64,000 nt of DNA, taken from NCBI GenBank assembly GCA_016192065.1, contig JACPUX010000052.1:1-64000 (forward strand). The letters are read 5' to 3'. This DNA is from Betaproteobacteria bacterium (GTDB lineage: Bacteria; Pseudomonadota; Gammaproteobacteria; Burkholderiales; Casimicrobiaceae). Below are positions 47,271 through 56,270 of this stretch, piece after piece. The notes under the pieces are model-generated. The model searched no databases. It was given only the letters and a program-made list of their open reading frames with translations, and had not been told where the DNA came from. Every line of letters begins with the position of its first letter. Position 1 is the first letter of the stretch. Position numbers and translations under genes: made by a program.

Positions 47271-47301
47271 AAGGGCCGCTGCACGCGGCCCTTCGCTTTT
47301 G
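47271..47301 (+). terminator. Rho-independent terminator of the rpsF-rplI operon
   Basis: AAGGGCCGC (47271-47279), a TGCAC loop and GCGGCCCTT (47285-47293) form a nine-pair stem, followed by CGCTTTTGC. It lies 26 bases after the rplI stop. A further GC-only palindromic tract follows at 47321-47344. Confidence 0.85.
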
Positions 47302-47382
47302 CTTGCGGCGAAACCGTGGTGCCGCGCGGCCGCGCGGCCGCGGCAAACTGCTAGAATGTTTCCTCCACGCCGCACTGCGCCA

Positions 47383-48756
47383 ATGCCCAACGATTTTGCC
47401 CTCGACACTCTGAAGGTTCCGCCCCATTCCATGGAGGCGGAGCAGTCGGTGCTGGGCGGCTTGCTGATCGACAACCACGCGCTTGATCGCGTTTCCGACC
47501 TGATCACCGAGGTCGATTTCTACGCCGATGCACACCGGCTGATCTTCGGGCAGATCCTCGGGCTCGTGAGCGAGGGTCATCCCGCCGATGTCATCACCGT
47601 GGCGGAGCGGCTCGAATCGCTCAAGAAGCTTGATTACGTGGGGGGGTTGTCCTACCTCGGCCAGCTCGCGCAGAACGTGCCCACCGCGGCGAATATCCGG
47701 CGCTATTCCGAGATCGTCCGCGAGCGCTCGATCCTGCGCGCCCTGGCCGGAGCCGGCACGGCGATCGTCGATTCGGCCTACAACCCCATGGGGCGCGACG
47801 CGCGCGAAATTCTCGACCAGGCTGAACAGAAAGTCTTCGAGATCGCCGAAAAAGGTGCGCGCAGCGAAGGCGGTTTCAGCGAGATTCGGGGTCTCTTGAC
47901 CCAGGTGGTTACGCGCATCGAGGAACTCTACTCCCGCGACAACCCGAGCGACGTCACCGGTGTGGCCACGGGTTTCGCCGATTTGGACCGCATGACCTCT
48001 GGCCTTCAGCCGGGCGACCTGGTGGTCATCGCCGGGCGCCCGAGCATGGGCAAAACCGCGTTCAGCCTGAACATCGCCGAGCACATCGCACTCGGCCCCA
48101 AGCTGCCGGTGGCGGTGTTCAGCATGGAAATGGGCGCTTCACAACTGGCCATGCGCATGATCGGCTCGGTGGGACGGCTCGACCAGCACAAGATTCGTAC
48201 CGGTCGGCTGGCGGCCGAGGATTGGGAGCGCTTGTCCGCCGCCTTGGGCAAGTTAAACGAAGCGCCCATCCACATCGATGAGACCCCAGCTCTGACGCCG
48301 ATTGAAGTCCGCTCGCGGGCTCGCCGCCTGGCGCGGCAATGCGGCGGACAGTTGGGCGCCATCGTGGTGGATTATTTGCAGCTCATGAATGCCTCACGCC
48401 AGGCGGGCGAAAACCGCGCCACCGAGATTTCCGAGATTTCACGATCGCTCAAGGCCCTGGCCAAGGAGCTTCATGTGCCGGTGCTGGCGCTCTCGCAGCT
48501 CAACCGCAGCCTCGAACAGCGTCCGAACAAGCGTCCGGTGATGTCGGACCTGCGCGAGTCGGGCGCCATCGAACAGGACGCCGACGTCATTCTTTTCATC
48601 TACCGCGACGAGGTCTATAACCCGGAATCGCCCGACAAGGGCAGCGCTGAAATCATCATCGGCAAGCAGCGCAATGGTCCCATCGGCACCATCAAGCTCA
48701 CTTTTCTGGGTGAATACACGCGCTTCGAAAATGCCGCCATGGGCCGTGGCCATTGA
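47383..48756 (+). CDS. dnaB: Replicative DNA helicase
   Basis: A 457-residue hexameric helicase. The N-terminal domain (PPHSMEAEQSVLGGLLIDN) and the RecA-like domain with Walker A GRPSMGKT (residues 218-225), AVFSMEMGASQLAMRMI, IVVDYLQLM and LSQLNRSLEQRPNKRPVMSD are complete. I prefer the ATG at 47383 because the family starts close to it, and a TAGAAT -10-like hexamer overlaps the alternative start at 47356. Confidence 0.96.
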   Translation: MPNDFALDTLKVPPHSMEAEQSVLGGLLIDNHALDRVSDLITEVDFYADAHRLIFGQILGLVSEGHPADVITVAERLESLKKLDYVGGLSYLGQLAQNVPTAANIRRYSEIVRERSILRALAGAGTAIVDSAYNPMGRDAREILDQAEQKVFEIAEKGARSEGGFSEIRGLLTQVVTRIEELYSRDNPSDVTGVATGFADLDRMTSGLQPGDLVVIAGRPSMGKTAFSLNIAEHIALGPKLPVAVFSMEMGASQLAMRMIGSVGRLDQHKIRTGRLAAEDWERLSAALGKLNEAPIHIDETPALTPIEVRSRARRLARQCGGQLGAIVVDYLQLMNASRQAGENRATEISEISRSLKALAKELHVPVLALSQLNRSLEQRPNKRPVMSDLRESGAIEQDADVILFIYRDEVYNPESPDKGSAEIIIGKQRNGPIGTIKLTFLGEYTRFENAAMGRGH

Positions 48757-48849
48757 TCCAGGGCGGCGGCGCACGATGCTGCCAATCGCCGGTTTCGGGA
48801 TCGATTCAGGGTTTGCCTTGCCGCGGGCTCCCGCCCGCTCGCCGGACAC

Positions 48850-49401
48850 TCAGTCCTCGTACTGCCAGATCTTGAAGTAGGCGACTTCTTCCTTGAGCGC
48901 ATGCCACCAGAGCTTGCCCTCGGGAGCGTGCCCGCCACAGGGTGTGTAGGTAACGAAGCCAGGGTAAGCGTGCCCCTCGCGGTGCGGGTCGTCGCGTTTG
49001 TGGCGGGGCGGCGGCACGAGTTTGCCGCGATCATCGGAGATCAGCGGAAACAGCCAGCAGCCGGCCGGCTTATAAGCCCATTTGTGCTTGCCCTTCGCTA
49101 CTGCCAGAGTTTGCAGCGAGCAGCGGCCGTCGGCCTCGGTGAACACGCAGCGCGTGTCGGAGAAATGTGCTGGCTTGTTGCGGTAGCGGTGGGCGCGCAC
49201 CTGGGTCTTGCGTCCGGGCGGATCATCGGGACCGGGCTCGATGATGTAGTCTGGTGGTAGGTGATCAAAGTGCTCAGCGTGCCTTTTCACCAGGCGGTGA
49301 ATGCGGCGTTCTTCTTCCGGGCGCAGATAGGCGCCGTCACTACAGCAAATGCCTTCGCAGGTGGACAACGCGCAAGGCAAGAGTCGGGTAGGCTTCTTCA
49401 T
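48850..49401 (-). CDS. Cysteine-cluster protein (DUF3109/YkgJ-like)
   Basis: A 183-residue protein. CALSTCEGICCSDGAYLRPE at the N-terminus, RCVFTEADGRCSLQTLAVAK in the middle and KPAGCWLFPLI later make up a conserved cysteine cluster, probably a metal or iron-sulfur site, as in DUF3109/YkgJ proteins. The ATG at 49401 overlaps the aceK stop by 4 bases, so it is translated with aceK. Function unknown. Confidence 0.75.
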   Translation of the reverse strand: MKKPTRLLPCALSTCEGICCSDGAYLRPEEERRIHRLVKRHAEHFDHLPPDYIIEPGPDDPPGRKTQVRAHRYRNKPAHFSDTRCVFTEADGRCSLQTLAVAKGKHKWAYKPAGCWLFPLISDDRGKLVPPPRHKRDDPHREGHAYPGFVTYTPCGGHAPEGKLWWHALKEEVAYFKIWQYED

Positions 49402-51191
49402 CGATTGGCGCTGAAACGTAAGGATTGGGGGTAGGGGACGACATCTTCGCTCTCGCCCTGGCGGATGCGGGCCTGAACGCCCTTCCACCAGTCGGCATCG
49501 AGAAGGTCGGCGTGGAATTCCAGGAAGTACTTCCGGGTCCTGGGGTCGGTAAGCAAGAAGGTCTCGAATTCTTCGGGAAAGATGTCGTTCCGGGCGATGG
49601 GGTACCAGGGTTTGTCGGCGAATTCGTCCTCTTCCGTGCGTGGCGCGGGAATGCGTCGGAAATTGCAGTCGGTGAGGTACTCGATTTCGTCGTAGTCGTA
49701 GAACACCACCCTGCCGTAGCGGGTGACGCCGAAGTTCTTGTACAGCAGATCGCCGGCGAAGATGTTCACCGCAGCCAGTTCGCGCAAGGCGTTGCCGTAT
49801 TCGCGCACCGCATCGCGCATGCGCCTGTCGTCAACCTGCGAGAAGTAGAGATTGAGCGGGACCATGCGTCGTTCGATATAGAGGTGCTTGATGATAATGA
49901 CCTTGTCCTCCTCCTCGATCAGAGAAGGCGCCAAAGCGTGCAGTTCCTCCAGCAGTTCCGTGGTGAAGCGCGCCTTGGGAAAGGCCACGTCGGAATACTC
50001 CAGGGTGTCGGCCATGCGCCCGACGCGGTCGTGGTGCTTGACCAGGTGGTACTTCTGTTTGACCAGTTCGCGGGTGGTGTCCTTGGTGTGGCCGATGACA
50101 TCCTTGATTACCTTGAACACATAGGGGTAGGAGGGCAGAGTGAACACCGACATCACCAGGCCCCTGATGCCCGGCGCGACGATGAAATTGTCGGTGGAGT
50201 GCTTGAGGTGGTGCAGAAAGTCGCGGTAGAAAAGCGCCTTGCCCGCTTTTTGCAGGCCGATGATGGTGTAGAGCTCGGCGCGCGTTTTGTAGGGCATCAT
50301 GCTGCGCAGAAATTGCACGAAGGCCGCCGGCGCTTCCATATCCACCAGGAAGTACGCCCGGTTGGCGCTGAACACCGGGGCGAGGTCGCGGTCTTCGAGA
50401 AGCAGGGCGTCGAGGTAGAGCTTGCCTTCGCGGTCATGCCGAATAGGCACAACAAAAGGGATCTCCTGCATGCCGTTGATCAGCTTGCCCACCATATACG
50501 CGCTGCGATTGCGGTAGAAAAGCGAGGAAAGCACTTGAATCTGCAGGTTGGCTTCCAAGCGCAGGGGTCGGGGAAAACGCTTGCGAAAGGCGCGCAGCAA
50601 GGCGCGCAGATCGCCCCGGAAATCCGCATAGGGAGTCTTCAGATCGAGGTCCAGCACGGCGTCGATCAGGGCCCGGCGCACGCCTTGGTAGCCCGGGTAA
50701 TACGAGCGATAAGCCGGCGAATCGAGATCGATGTGTTCGGTGGAAATGGTCGGCCGAACGAAAATGAAGCGATTGTGAAAATACACCCGATGCAAAATCT
50801 TGCAGCTCACGGAGTTGAAAAAAACCTCGGCGCATTCGGGTTGGCGATGATCGATCAATAAGCCGATGTAGTGCAGCTTGACCCGCTCCCACAAAGCGTC
50901 ATCGGCCGCGGTAGCGCCGAACTCTCGCTCCAGGCGCTCGACGCATTCGGCCACGCGCGTGTCGTAGAAGTCGATGCGATCCCGCGAGGCGTGCTGAATG
51001 GCGAGCCAATCGCCGGTTTCGAAATAGCGCCGCGCCACCTGGCTGCAACTGCGAAACAGGCGGTAGTGGCGATTGAAGCCGTCGAGCATGGCCTGAGCGA
51101 TGGCGAGCGCTTGGCCTTCGCGGTCTGCGACATCGGTGCTACGGCGGTGATCGGCGGTGTGGGGGTGGTGATGGCGCGGTGTGGTGAACAT
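49398..51191 (-). CDS. aceK: Isocitrate dehydrogenase kinase/phosphatase
   Basis: A 597-residue bifunctional enzyme that phosphorylates and dephosphorylates isocitrate dehydrogenase, controlling flux to the glyoxylate bypass. The nucleotide-binding block APGIRGLVMSVFTLPSYPYV, followed by FKVIKD, and the FGVTRYGRVVFYDYDEIEYL block are diagnostic. The ATG at 51191 is preferred; the frame continues 15 codons upstream. The N-terminus is histidine-rich. No icd or glyoxylate genes are nearby. Confidence 0.95.
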   Translation of the reverse strand: MFTTPRHHHPHTADHRRSTDVADREGQALAIAQAMLDGFNRHYRLFRSCSQVARRYFETGDWLAIQHASRDRIDFYDTRVAECVERLEREFGATAADDALWERVKLHYIGLLIDHRQPECAEVFFNSVSCKILHRVYFHNRFIFVRPTISTEHIDLDSPAYRSYYPGYQGVRRALIDAVLDLDLKTPYADFRGDLRALLRAFRKRFPRPLRLEANLQIQVLSSLFYRNRSAYMVGKLINGMQEIPFVVPIRHDREGKLYLDALLLEDRDLAPVFSANRAYFLVDMEAPAAFVQFLRSMMPYKTRAELYTIIGLQKAGKALFYRDFLHHLKHSTDNFIVAPGIRGLVMSVFTLPSYPYVFKVIKDVIGHTKDTTRELVKQKYHLVKHHDRVGRMADTLEYSDVAFPKARFTTELLEELHALAPSLIEEEDKVIIIKHLYIERRMVPLNLYFSQVDDRRMRDAVREYGNALRELAAVNIFAGDLLYKNFGVTRYGRVVFYDYDEIEYLTDCNFRRIPAPRTEEDEFADKPWYPIARNDIFPEEFETFLLTDPRTRKYFLEFHADLLDADWWKGVQARIRQGESEDVVPYPQSLRFSANR

Positions 51192-51279
51192 GGCCCAATG
51201 ATAACCGAAAGCTGGTGCTACTCCGCGGGCTCGCAAGCCTAGACCAAGAGTGCTAGCATGGCCATGCGTTTGTGATTCA

Positions 51280-51380
51280 CCCCGCCCTCGAAGGGCGGGG
51301 CTTCATCGCCACGAGCTTGAGCGGGGCCTACGGCCCCTGGTTCACGTTTCGTCTCGCTGACCCCGCCATAAATGGCGGGG
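51280..51380. repeat. Cluster of three GC-rich hairpins between aceK and the lipoprotein gene
   Basis: Three stable stem-loops lie in 100 bases: CCCCGCCCT-CGA-AGGGCGGGG at 51280-51300, GGGGCC-TAC-GGCCCC at 51323-51337 and CCCCGCCA-TAAA-TGGCGGGG at 51361-51380. The first and third share the CACC/GACC-CCGCC...GGCGGGGCTT frame. Hairpins of this look occur at ends of IS200/IS605-type elements and in extragenic repeats; a small RNA is also possible. The rest of the 368-base gap (51192-51559) shows no gene. Confidence 0.6.
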
Positions 51381-51559
51381 CTTGCGCTCGACCCGTGGTC
51401 ATAGGTTCGAAGGTATGCGGTGAACTCGACGGTCGGTCCTGGTAACCTATATTTCTTGGTGGGAACTTGTCGTTACAAATGCTGATCAACCGGCGGGGGC
51501 CTTTCGGCGTTACGGAGGAACGCGGCGCGTAAGCGCGCGATTTTCAGGAGATTGCAATC

Positions 51560-52012
51560 ATGCTGAGAAAAGTTTTGCTCGTCGTCGGTGTATTGGGCCT
51601 TACCGCCTGCGCCGGCCCGCATTATCATGGCCCGCCGCCCGGGTATTACGATCGGCCAGCCGCGCACTACCCGCCACCTGCCGGTTTCGGCACGGTGGAA
51701 TCCGTGCAGATGGTCGCTTCGCACGGACACACTGATGGCTCGGGCGCGATTTTGGGCGCGATCATCGGCGGTGTGATCGGGCACCAATTCGGCGGCGGAC
51801 GCGGCAACGATGTGGCCACGGTCGCGGGAGCCTTGGGTGGTGCTGCCATCGGCAACGAAGTCGAGCGCTCCAACCGGGGCGGTCGGGAGTATCTGCGGGT
51901 GGTGGTGCGCATGGAAAACGGCGCTTACCGCACCGTGCCCCAGCCGCCGAATGCGGACCTTCGCCCGGGCGATCGGGTGCGCATCGAAGGGCCCAACATC
52001 TACCGCTACTGA
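51560..52012 (+). CDS. Glycine-zipper outer-membrane lipoprotein
   Basis: A 150-residue lipoprotein. The lipobox is LGLTACAG (lipidated C17). A histidine/proline/tyrosine-rich linker is followed by a glycine-zipper 2TM domain (GSGAILGAIIGGVIGHQFGG and VAGALGGAAIGNEVERS) as in SlyB/17-kDa antigens. TTCAGGAGATTG precedes the ATG. It probably supports outer-membrane stability. Confidence 0.9.
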   Translation: MLRKVLLVVGVLGLTACAGPHYHGPPPGYYDRPAAHYPPPAGFGTVESVQMVASHGHTDGSGAILGAIIGGVIGHQFGGGRGNDVATVAGALGGAAIGNEVERSNRGGREYLRVVVRMENGAYRTVPQPPNADLRPGDRVRIEGPNIYRY

Positions 52013-52129
52013 GCCTTGTTCGGAGTCTGCGATCCGGCCGCCGCGCTGCCCGCCTCGGCCGATCAGACCAGAGTTCCAAGGGTTTGGGCGGCGATCGGAT
52101 TGCGCCGGCGCTCGGCTGTAGAAAACCTT

Positions 52130-52597
52130 TCAGTCGCGTTCGAGCACTTCGGCGACGACCTTGCGATCATCCGCGCGGCGCGGTCCCCAATAGATCATCC
52201 AGAGTTTGAAGAGGCAGATCAAAACGAACACCGCGAGCATAGGCAGCGCAAGTAAGCGCGCCGGCTCGTCCTGCCACTCGGTTGCGGTCAGCGCGCGCTC
52301 GGGCGCCTCGGCCAGAAAATGCACTTCGGTCGTATCTCCAACCGTCGTCGGCGCGCCGAAGGCGACGCGCTGATAGGTCTTCTCTCCCGCCTGCCATTCG
52401 ATGACGGCGCCAGGGCCTTGGGGCGTGGTCGCGGTCGCGATCGTCCTGGCCGTCGCCACTTGCGCTTGCTCGGTCCACATGCGGTTGATGTAGACCCAAC
52501 CGCCGAAGGCGCTGGCGAGGAAGAGGATCACCAGCACGGAGAAGATATTGCTGCGCAGGATGTCGCCCTTGGTGATGATTCGCCGGTGATAGGCCAT
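52130..52597 (-). CDS. Two-helix membrane protein, DUF3592-like
   Basis: A 155-residue protein with membrane helices near residues 19-38 and 128-147 and a periplasmic domain between them (GAVIEWQAGEKTYQRVAFGA then TEVHFLAEAPERA). That layout resembles DUF3592, but I cannot confirm the family. The ATG at 52597 fits the start MAYHRRIITKGDIL. Convergent with the lipoprotein gene; upstream is adenine deaminase, 75 bases away on the same strand. Confidence 0.55.
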   Translation of the reverse strand: MAYHRRIITKGDILRSNIFSVLVILFLASAFGGWVYINRMWTEQAQVATARTIATATTPQGPGAVIEWQAGEKTYQRVAFGAPTTVGDTTEVHFLAEAPERALTATEWQDEPARLLALPMLAVFVLICLFKLWMIYWGPRRADDRKVVAEVLERD

Positions 52598-52672
52598 GGT
52601 CAAAACCCCTTCGCGTGTTTTGTTCTTGCGCGCACAATTATGTTGCTGCGTACCCTGCCGGTCAAACGGCAA

Positions 52673-54421
52673 TTACTCTGGCTGCGGGGTTGGGGGTAAC
52701 GAATTATCGATGGCGACTCGAGTGAAGGCGAAGCGCTTGCCGTCGAAGAGTCCCTGATCGCTCAGCTTCAGTTCCGGAATGACCAAAAGCGCCATGAAAG
52801 ACAGCGTCATGAAGGGGGCGCGCAGCGGCGAACCCAAGCGGTCTCGGGCGAGATGCGTCATCAGCGCGTAGCGATCGGCGACGATTTCACCGGGTTGGTC
52901 GCTCATCAGGCCGGCAAAAGGCAAGGGCAGCCGCTCCAGGTTCTGGCCGCTCACGACCGCCAGGCCGCCGCGGGACTCGATCACCGCGTTCATGGCCCGA
53001 GCAAGGGCGTCGGCATCGCAGCCCACGCCGATGACGTTGTGTGAATCGTGCGCGACGCTCGATGCCAGCGCCCCGTCTTTCAGGCCAAAGCCCCGGATCA
53101 AAGCCACCGCGGGCGCACAGGCTTCATAGCGATTGGCCACCGCGAGCAACAACACGTCCTCGCTGGGGCGGGGTGGCACGAAGCCCGCGACGCAAGGAAA
53201 ATGCAACAAAATCCGCCGGGTGATGAGTTCTCCGTCGGCGGCTTCGATCACCTGGCATTCGGCGACGTCTGCACCCACCGGCGCGTCGATGCGCAGCTCG
53301 CTGGGGAGGATCGGGCGCGCGGCAAAGCGGTTGATCGAATGCGCTGGCCGGCGGGGTAACAAGCACCGCCCGCGTTCGGCGACGAGCTGACCGTCCAGCC
53401 AGGTGGCCAGCACTTCAAAATGATGTAGATCGGCAAAAAGCACGGCGTTCATGGCGTCTCCTGGGGCCAGCAGTCCCAAGTTCCAGCCATAGTGTTCTTG
53501 TGGCGTCTGGCTGGCCGCGCGTAGTACCGAAAAGATGTCGTGTCCTTGCGCGACGGCTCGGGCCACCATCCGGTTGATGTGGCCCAGCGCCAGATCATCA
53601 GGGTGGCAATCGTCGGTGCAAAACATCACCTGGCCGGGGTGGCTGGTGAGCAAGGGATGCAGCGCTTCGAAGTCTCTCGCGGCCGAGCCCTCGCGCAGCA
53701 AAATCTTCATGCCCGCCGCGAGCTTGTCTTGCGCTTCGGCGAGGCTCACGCACTCGTGGTCGGTGGTGATGCCGGCCGCGGCGTAGCGTCTTGCCGCCTC
53801 CCCCGTGAGCCCAGGCGCGTGACCATCGACGGGTCGCCGGAGGCTTCTTGCCGCGGCGATCTTGGCCAGGACCTCTGGTTCCCCGTCCAACACGCCGGGG
53901 AAGTTCATCACTTCGGACAGGTAGCCGATACCGGGCGTGGCGAGAAGCGCTTCGATCTCGCTAACGCCGAGCGAGGCACCCGCCGATTCGAAATGTGTGG
54001 CGGGCACACAACTGGGTGCGCCAAAAAGGAAGTGAAACGGCGTAGCGGCCGCATCGTCGAGCATGAAATGCACGCCTTCCATGCCCAGCACGTTGGCGAT
54101 TTCGTGCGGATCGGAGATCGCGGCAATGGTCCCTTGGCGCACGGCCAAGCGCGCAAATTCGCTCGGCGGCAGGAGGCTGCTTTCGATATGCACATGCGCA
54201 TCGATGAGGCCGGGCGCGAGATAGGGCAATGCCGGATCTGCGGGGCCGCTTTCGTGCCAGGCGGTGATGCGACCGTCTTGCCACTCGATCTGGCCGGCGG
54301 AAATACTCGACGTCGCCAGGTCGATGCGGTTGATGGAGATTGAACCAGATGCCGAGTCAGAGCGAAGCGCTAACGTATCGTTCAATTGGTGTGCGATTGA
54401 GGGGTGGGCGAGCGACAGCAT
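52673..54421 (-). CDS. ade: Adenine deaminase
   Basis: A 582-residue amidohydrolase of the bacterial Ade family (adenine to hypoxanthine and ammonia). Metal sites are LIDAHVHIESSLLPP, DPHEIANVLG, DGHAPGL, TDHECVS and CTDDCHPDDL, and the C-terminal AHDSHNVIGVG block is also present. The start at 54421 is preferred over a frame 34 codons longer. It follows the NTF2-like gene by 105 bases on the same strand, and may not belong to that operon. Confidence 0.92.
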   Translation of the reverse strand: MLSLAHPSIAHQLNDTLALRSDSASGSISINRIDLATSSISAGQIEWQDGRITAWHESGPADPALPYLAPGLIDAHVHIESSLLPPSEFARLAVRQGTIAAISDPHEIANVLGMEGVHFMLDDAAATPFHFLFGAPSCVPATHFESAGASLGVSEIEALLATPGIGYLSEVMNFPGVLDGEPEVLAKIAAARSLRRPVDGHAPGLTGEAARRYAAAGITTDHECVSLAEAQDKLAAGMKILLREGSAARDFEALHPLLTSHPGQVMFCTDDCHPDDLALGHINRMVARAVAQGHDIFSVLRAASQTPQEHYGWNLGLLAPGDAMNAVLFADLHHFEVLATWLDGQLVAERGRCLLPRRPAHSINRFAARPILPSELRIDAPVGADVAECQVIEAADGELITRRILLHFPCVAGFVPPRPSEDVLLLAVANRYEACAPAVALIRGFGLKDGALASSVAHDSHNVIGVGCDADALARAMNAVIESRGGLAVVSGQNLERLPLPFAGLMSDQPGEIVADRYALMTHLARDRLGSPLRAPFMTLSFMALLVIPELKLSDQGLFDGKRFAFTRVAIDNSLPPTPQPE

Positions 54422-54526
54422 AGCGCATCCCGGAAGGAAAGCGCAGGTCGCGTAGACTGCGTGCAAGGGTGGGGGCTCAAGCGCCTGGCCAGGAGTCGAG
54501 TCCTGCGCGCCCGATTGTCCCATCCG

Positions 54527-54949
54527 TTACGGGGCGGCGGCCCCCAAGCGCCTTTTCAGTGCCCGCAACAGAGCCCCCAGAAGCGGCAACTTTTCATACA
54601 GCTCTTCCGCAGCATCCCAGTAGTCACGGTGGAAATTGATTTTTCCCGATGCGTCGAAGCGCAGGTGGCTTGCACCGGTGATGGTCTGCTGCCGCCCGCG
54701 CATTAGGAAATGAAAAGTCCACAGCAGCATCGCGCCACCTTCGGCGGGAAAGCGCTCGGTGATGCGAAAACGCGGCGCTTCGACGCTCTCGAACATGTGG
54801 GCAAAAACCTGGGTGATTGCAGCCACGCCGTGCCGTTCGTTGAAGGGGTCTTTGAAATAGGCGTCCTCGGCGTAGAAGTCGGCGAAGCGTTTGAGGTCGT
54901 TGCGGCCGAGGTTTTCGAAGAAGGCGATGAGGGCGTCGAGTGGCGGCAT
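54527..54949 (-). CDS. NTF2-like (SnoaL) domain protein
   Basis: A 140-residue single-domain NTF2-like protein. LIAFFENLGRNDLKRFADFY and AEDAYFKDPFNERHGVAAIT form the cone's helices and first strand; HRDYWDAAEELYEKLPLLG closes it. These folds often act as small isomerases or ligand binders. The ATG at 54949 comes 35 bases after the SDR stop. It is the likely last gene of the lipid operon. Confidence 0.8.
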   Translation of the reverse strand: MPPLDALIAFFENLGRNDLKRFADFYAEDAYFKDPFNERHGVAAITQVFAHMFESVEAPRFRITERFPAEGGAMLLWTFHFLMRGRQQTITGASHLRFDASGKINFHRDYWDAAEELYEKLPLLGALLRALKRRLGAAAP

Positions 54950-54984
54950 GGCTGTGTCTTGGTGAGGGAGCCAGGTAGCGATCC

Positions 54985-55752
54985 TCAAGCGCCGGTAAAG
55001 CGGCGCACCAGCGGAAAATAGAGCCGATAGGGCAGTAGGCGCAGCAGTTTCAACCAGCGCGTGAAGCGCTTGGGGAAGTGGATTTCGAAGCCGCTGCCGG
55101 CCAGGCCGCGCAGAATTTCTTCGGCCGCTTGTTCCGGCGAAATGAGGGCCGGCATGGCGAAGTCATTTTTCGCGGTGAGCGGCGTGGCAACGAAACCCGG
55201 ATTGATCAGTCGTACCCCCAGGCCGCGTGGCGCAAGGTCGAGATAAAGCGCCTCGGCGAAATTGCTGAGTGCCGCTTTGCTGGGTCCGTAAGCCAAGGCC
55301 TTGGGCAAACCGCGATACCCAGCGACGCTGGAAACGAAAGCGATCTGCCCGCGGCCCTGGCGCAGCAAGATGGGCGTGAGCGCCGCCGCGAAAGCCATCG
55401 CCCCCAGGAGGTTGACGGCCAAGAGGCGCTCCGCCACGCTGTGATCATAGTCCCAAGCGCGCATGGGCTGGTAGTCGCCGGCCAGATAAACCGCCAGATC
55501 AACGCCGCCCCAGGTGGCGAGCACCTTTTCCGCGGCCAATGCCAGACTCTGCGGATCGGCCGCGTCACAGGGCAGTGAAAGGGTGTTAGGCAATTCCTGG
55601 GCGAGCGCATCGAGGCGCTCGGCCCGCCGCGCCGAAAGCGCCACCTGCGCTCCCTGGGCGACCAGCGCGCGCGCCAAGGCTTCGCCAATGCCGCTCGAAG
55701 CACCCAGAAGCCAGACGCGTTGATGGCGCCAAGCGCGCATCGGGGTGTTCAT
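54985..55752 (-). CDS. Short-chain dehydrogenase/reductase
   Basis: A 255-residue SDR. The cofactor motif is GASSGIG, the NAG-like motif is YLAGDYQ, and the catalytic S-Y-K set is in SVAGYRG and AYGPSKAAL. PGFVATPLT follows. The C-terminal hydrophobic, arginine-rich helix (RWLKLLRLLPYRLYFPLVRR) suggests membrane association, as in lipid-acting SDRs. The ATG at 55752 overlaps the DUF3833 stop by 4 bases. Confidence 0.9.
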   Translation of the reverse strand: MNTPMRAWRHQRVWLLGASSGIGEALARALVAQGAQVALSARRAERLDALAQELPNTLSLPCDAADPQSLALAAEKVLATWGGVDLAVYLAGDYQPMRAWDYDHSVAERLLAVNLLGAMAFAAALTPILLRQGRGQIAFVSSVAGYRGLPKALAYGPSKAALSNFAEALYLDLAPRGLGVRLINPGFVATPLTAKNDFAMPALISPEQAAEEILRGLAGSGFEIHFPKRFTRWLKLLRLLPYRLYFPLVRRFTGA

Positions 55753-56270
55753 CGCTTGCGGAAAGACAAAGTGACTTCGCCCAAGCGAAAGCCCCATTTG
55801 GACATCACCGAGCGGTTGAGCATCACCTGCTCATCCATCAGAAACATCCAGTCGTCGAAGTCGACGTGATAGGTTTTGCCGTCCACCGGCAGCGCCAGCA
55901 CGTAACGCCAGCGCAGCGCATTGCCTGCCGCTTCACCCAGCGCGGTGCCGATCACGTCATCGGCGCTGCCGCGGTAGCGTCCCGGCGCCTCGCGCACGAT
56001 AGTCCAAACCCGGCGCGATTCGCTGCCGTCGGACCAACGAAACTTCTCGTCCAGGGTGCCGGTATCGCCTTGCCAGCGCGCCTCGATGACCACATGAAAG
56101 CGCTTGATCACCTCGCCCGAGCGGTTCTGAAATATGCCCCAACCGTCGATGGTTCCGTCGAAGTAGCGTGCCAGGTCGAGCTGCGGCTGCTCTTGTCGGT
56201 ACTTCTCCACCGGTACCCCGGCACACGCGGACAGCGCCAGCGCCAGAGTGAACACCCATACCGTTTTCAT
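55749..56270 (-). CDS. DUF3833 lipoprotein
   Basis: A 173-residue lipoprotein with lipobox LALSACAG. YFDGTIDGWGIFQNRSGEVI, KWRWSDG-like RWSDGSESRRVW, and YHVDFDDWMFLMDEQVMLNR match DUF3833, a lipocalin-like fold common in LitR/CarH-linked operons. It may bind a lipid in the envelope. 4-nt overlaps on both sides. Confidence 0.88.
   Translation of the reverse strand: MKTVWVFTLALALSACAGVPVEKYRQEQPQLDLARYFDGTIDGWGIFQNRSGEVIKRFHVVIEARWQGDTGTLDEKFRWSDGSESRRVWTIVREAPGRYRGSADDVIGTALGEAAGNALRWRYVLALPVDGKTYHVDFDDWMFLMDEQVMLNRSVMSKWGFRLGEVTLSFRKR

Noticed and set aside
49425-50861. 478-codon plus-strand open frame across aceK
   Set aside because: Antisense shadow of a fully conserved AceK.
51380-51460. 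tRNA gene suggested by GGTTCGAAG
   Set aside because: No matching acceptor, D or anticodon stems could be folded around it.
54485-54510. tRNA T-arm-like CAGGAGTCGAGTCCTG
   Set aside because: An isolated hairpin without the rest of a cloverleaf; it lies at the start region of adenine deaminase.
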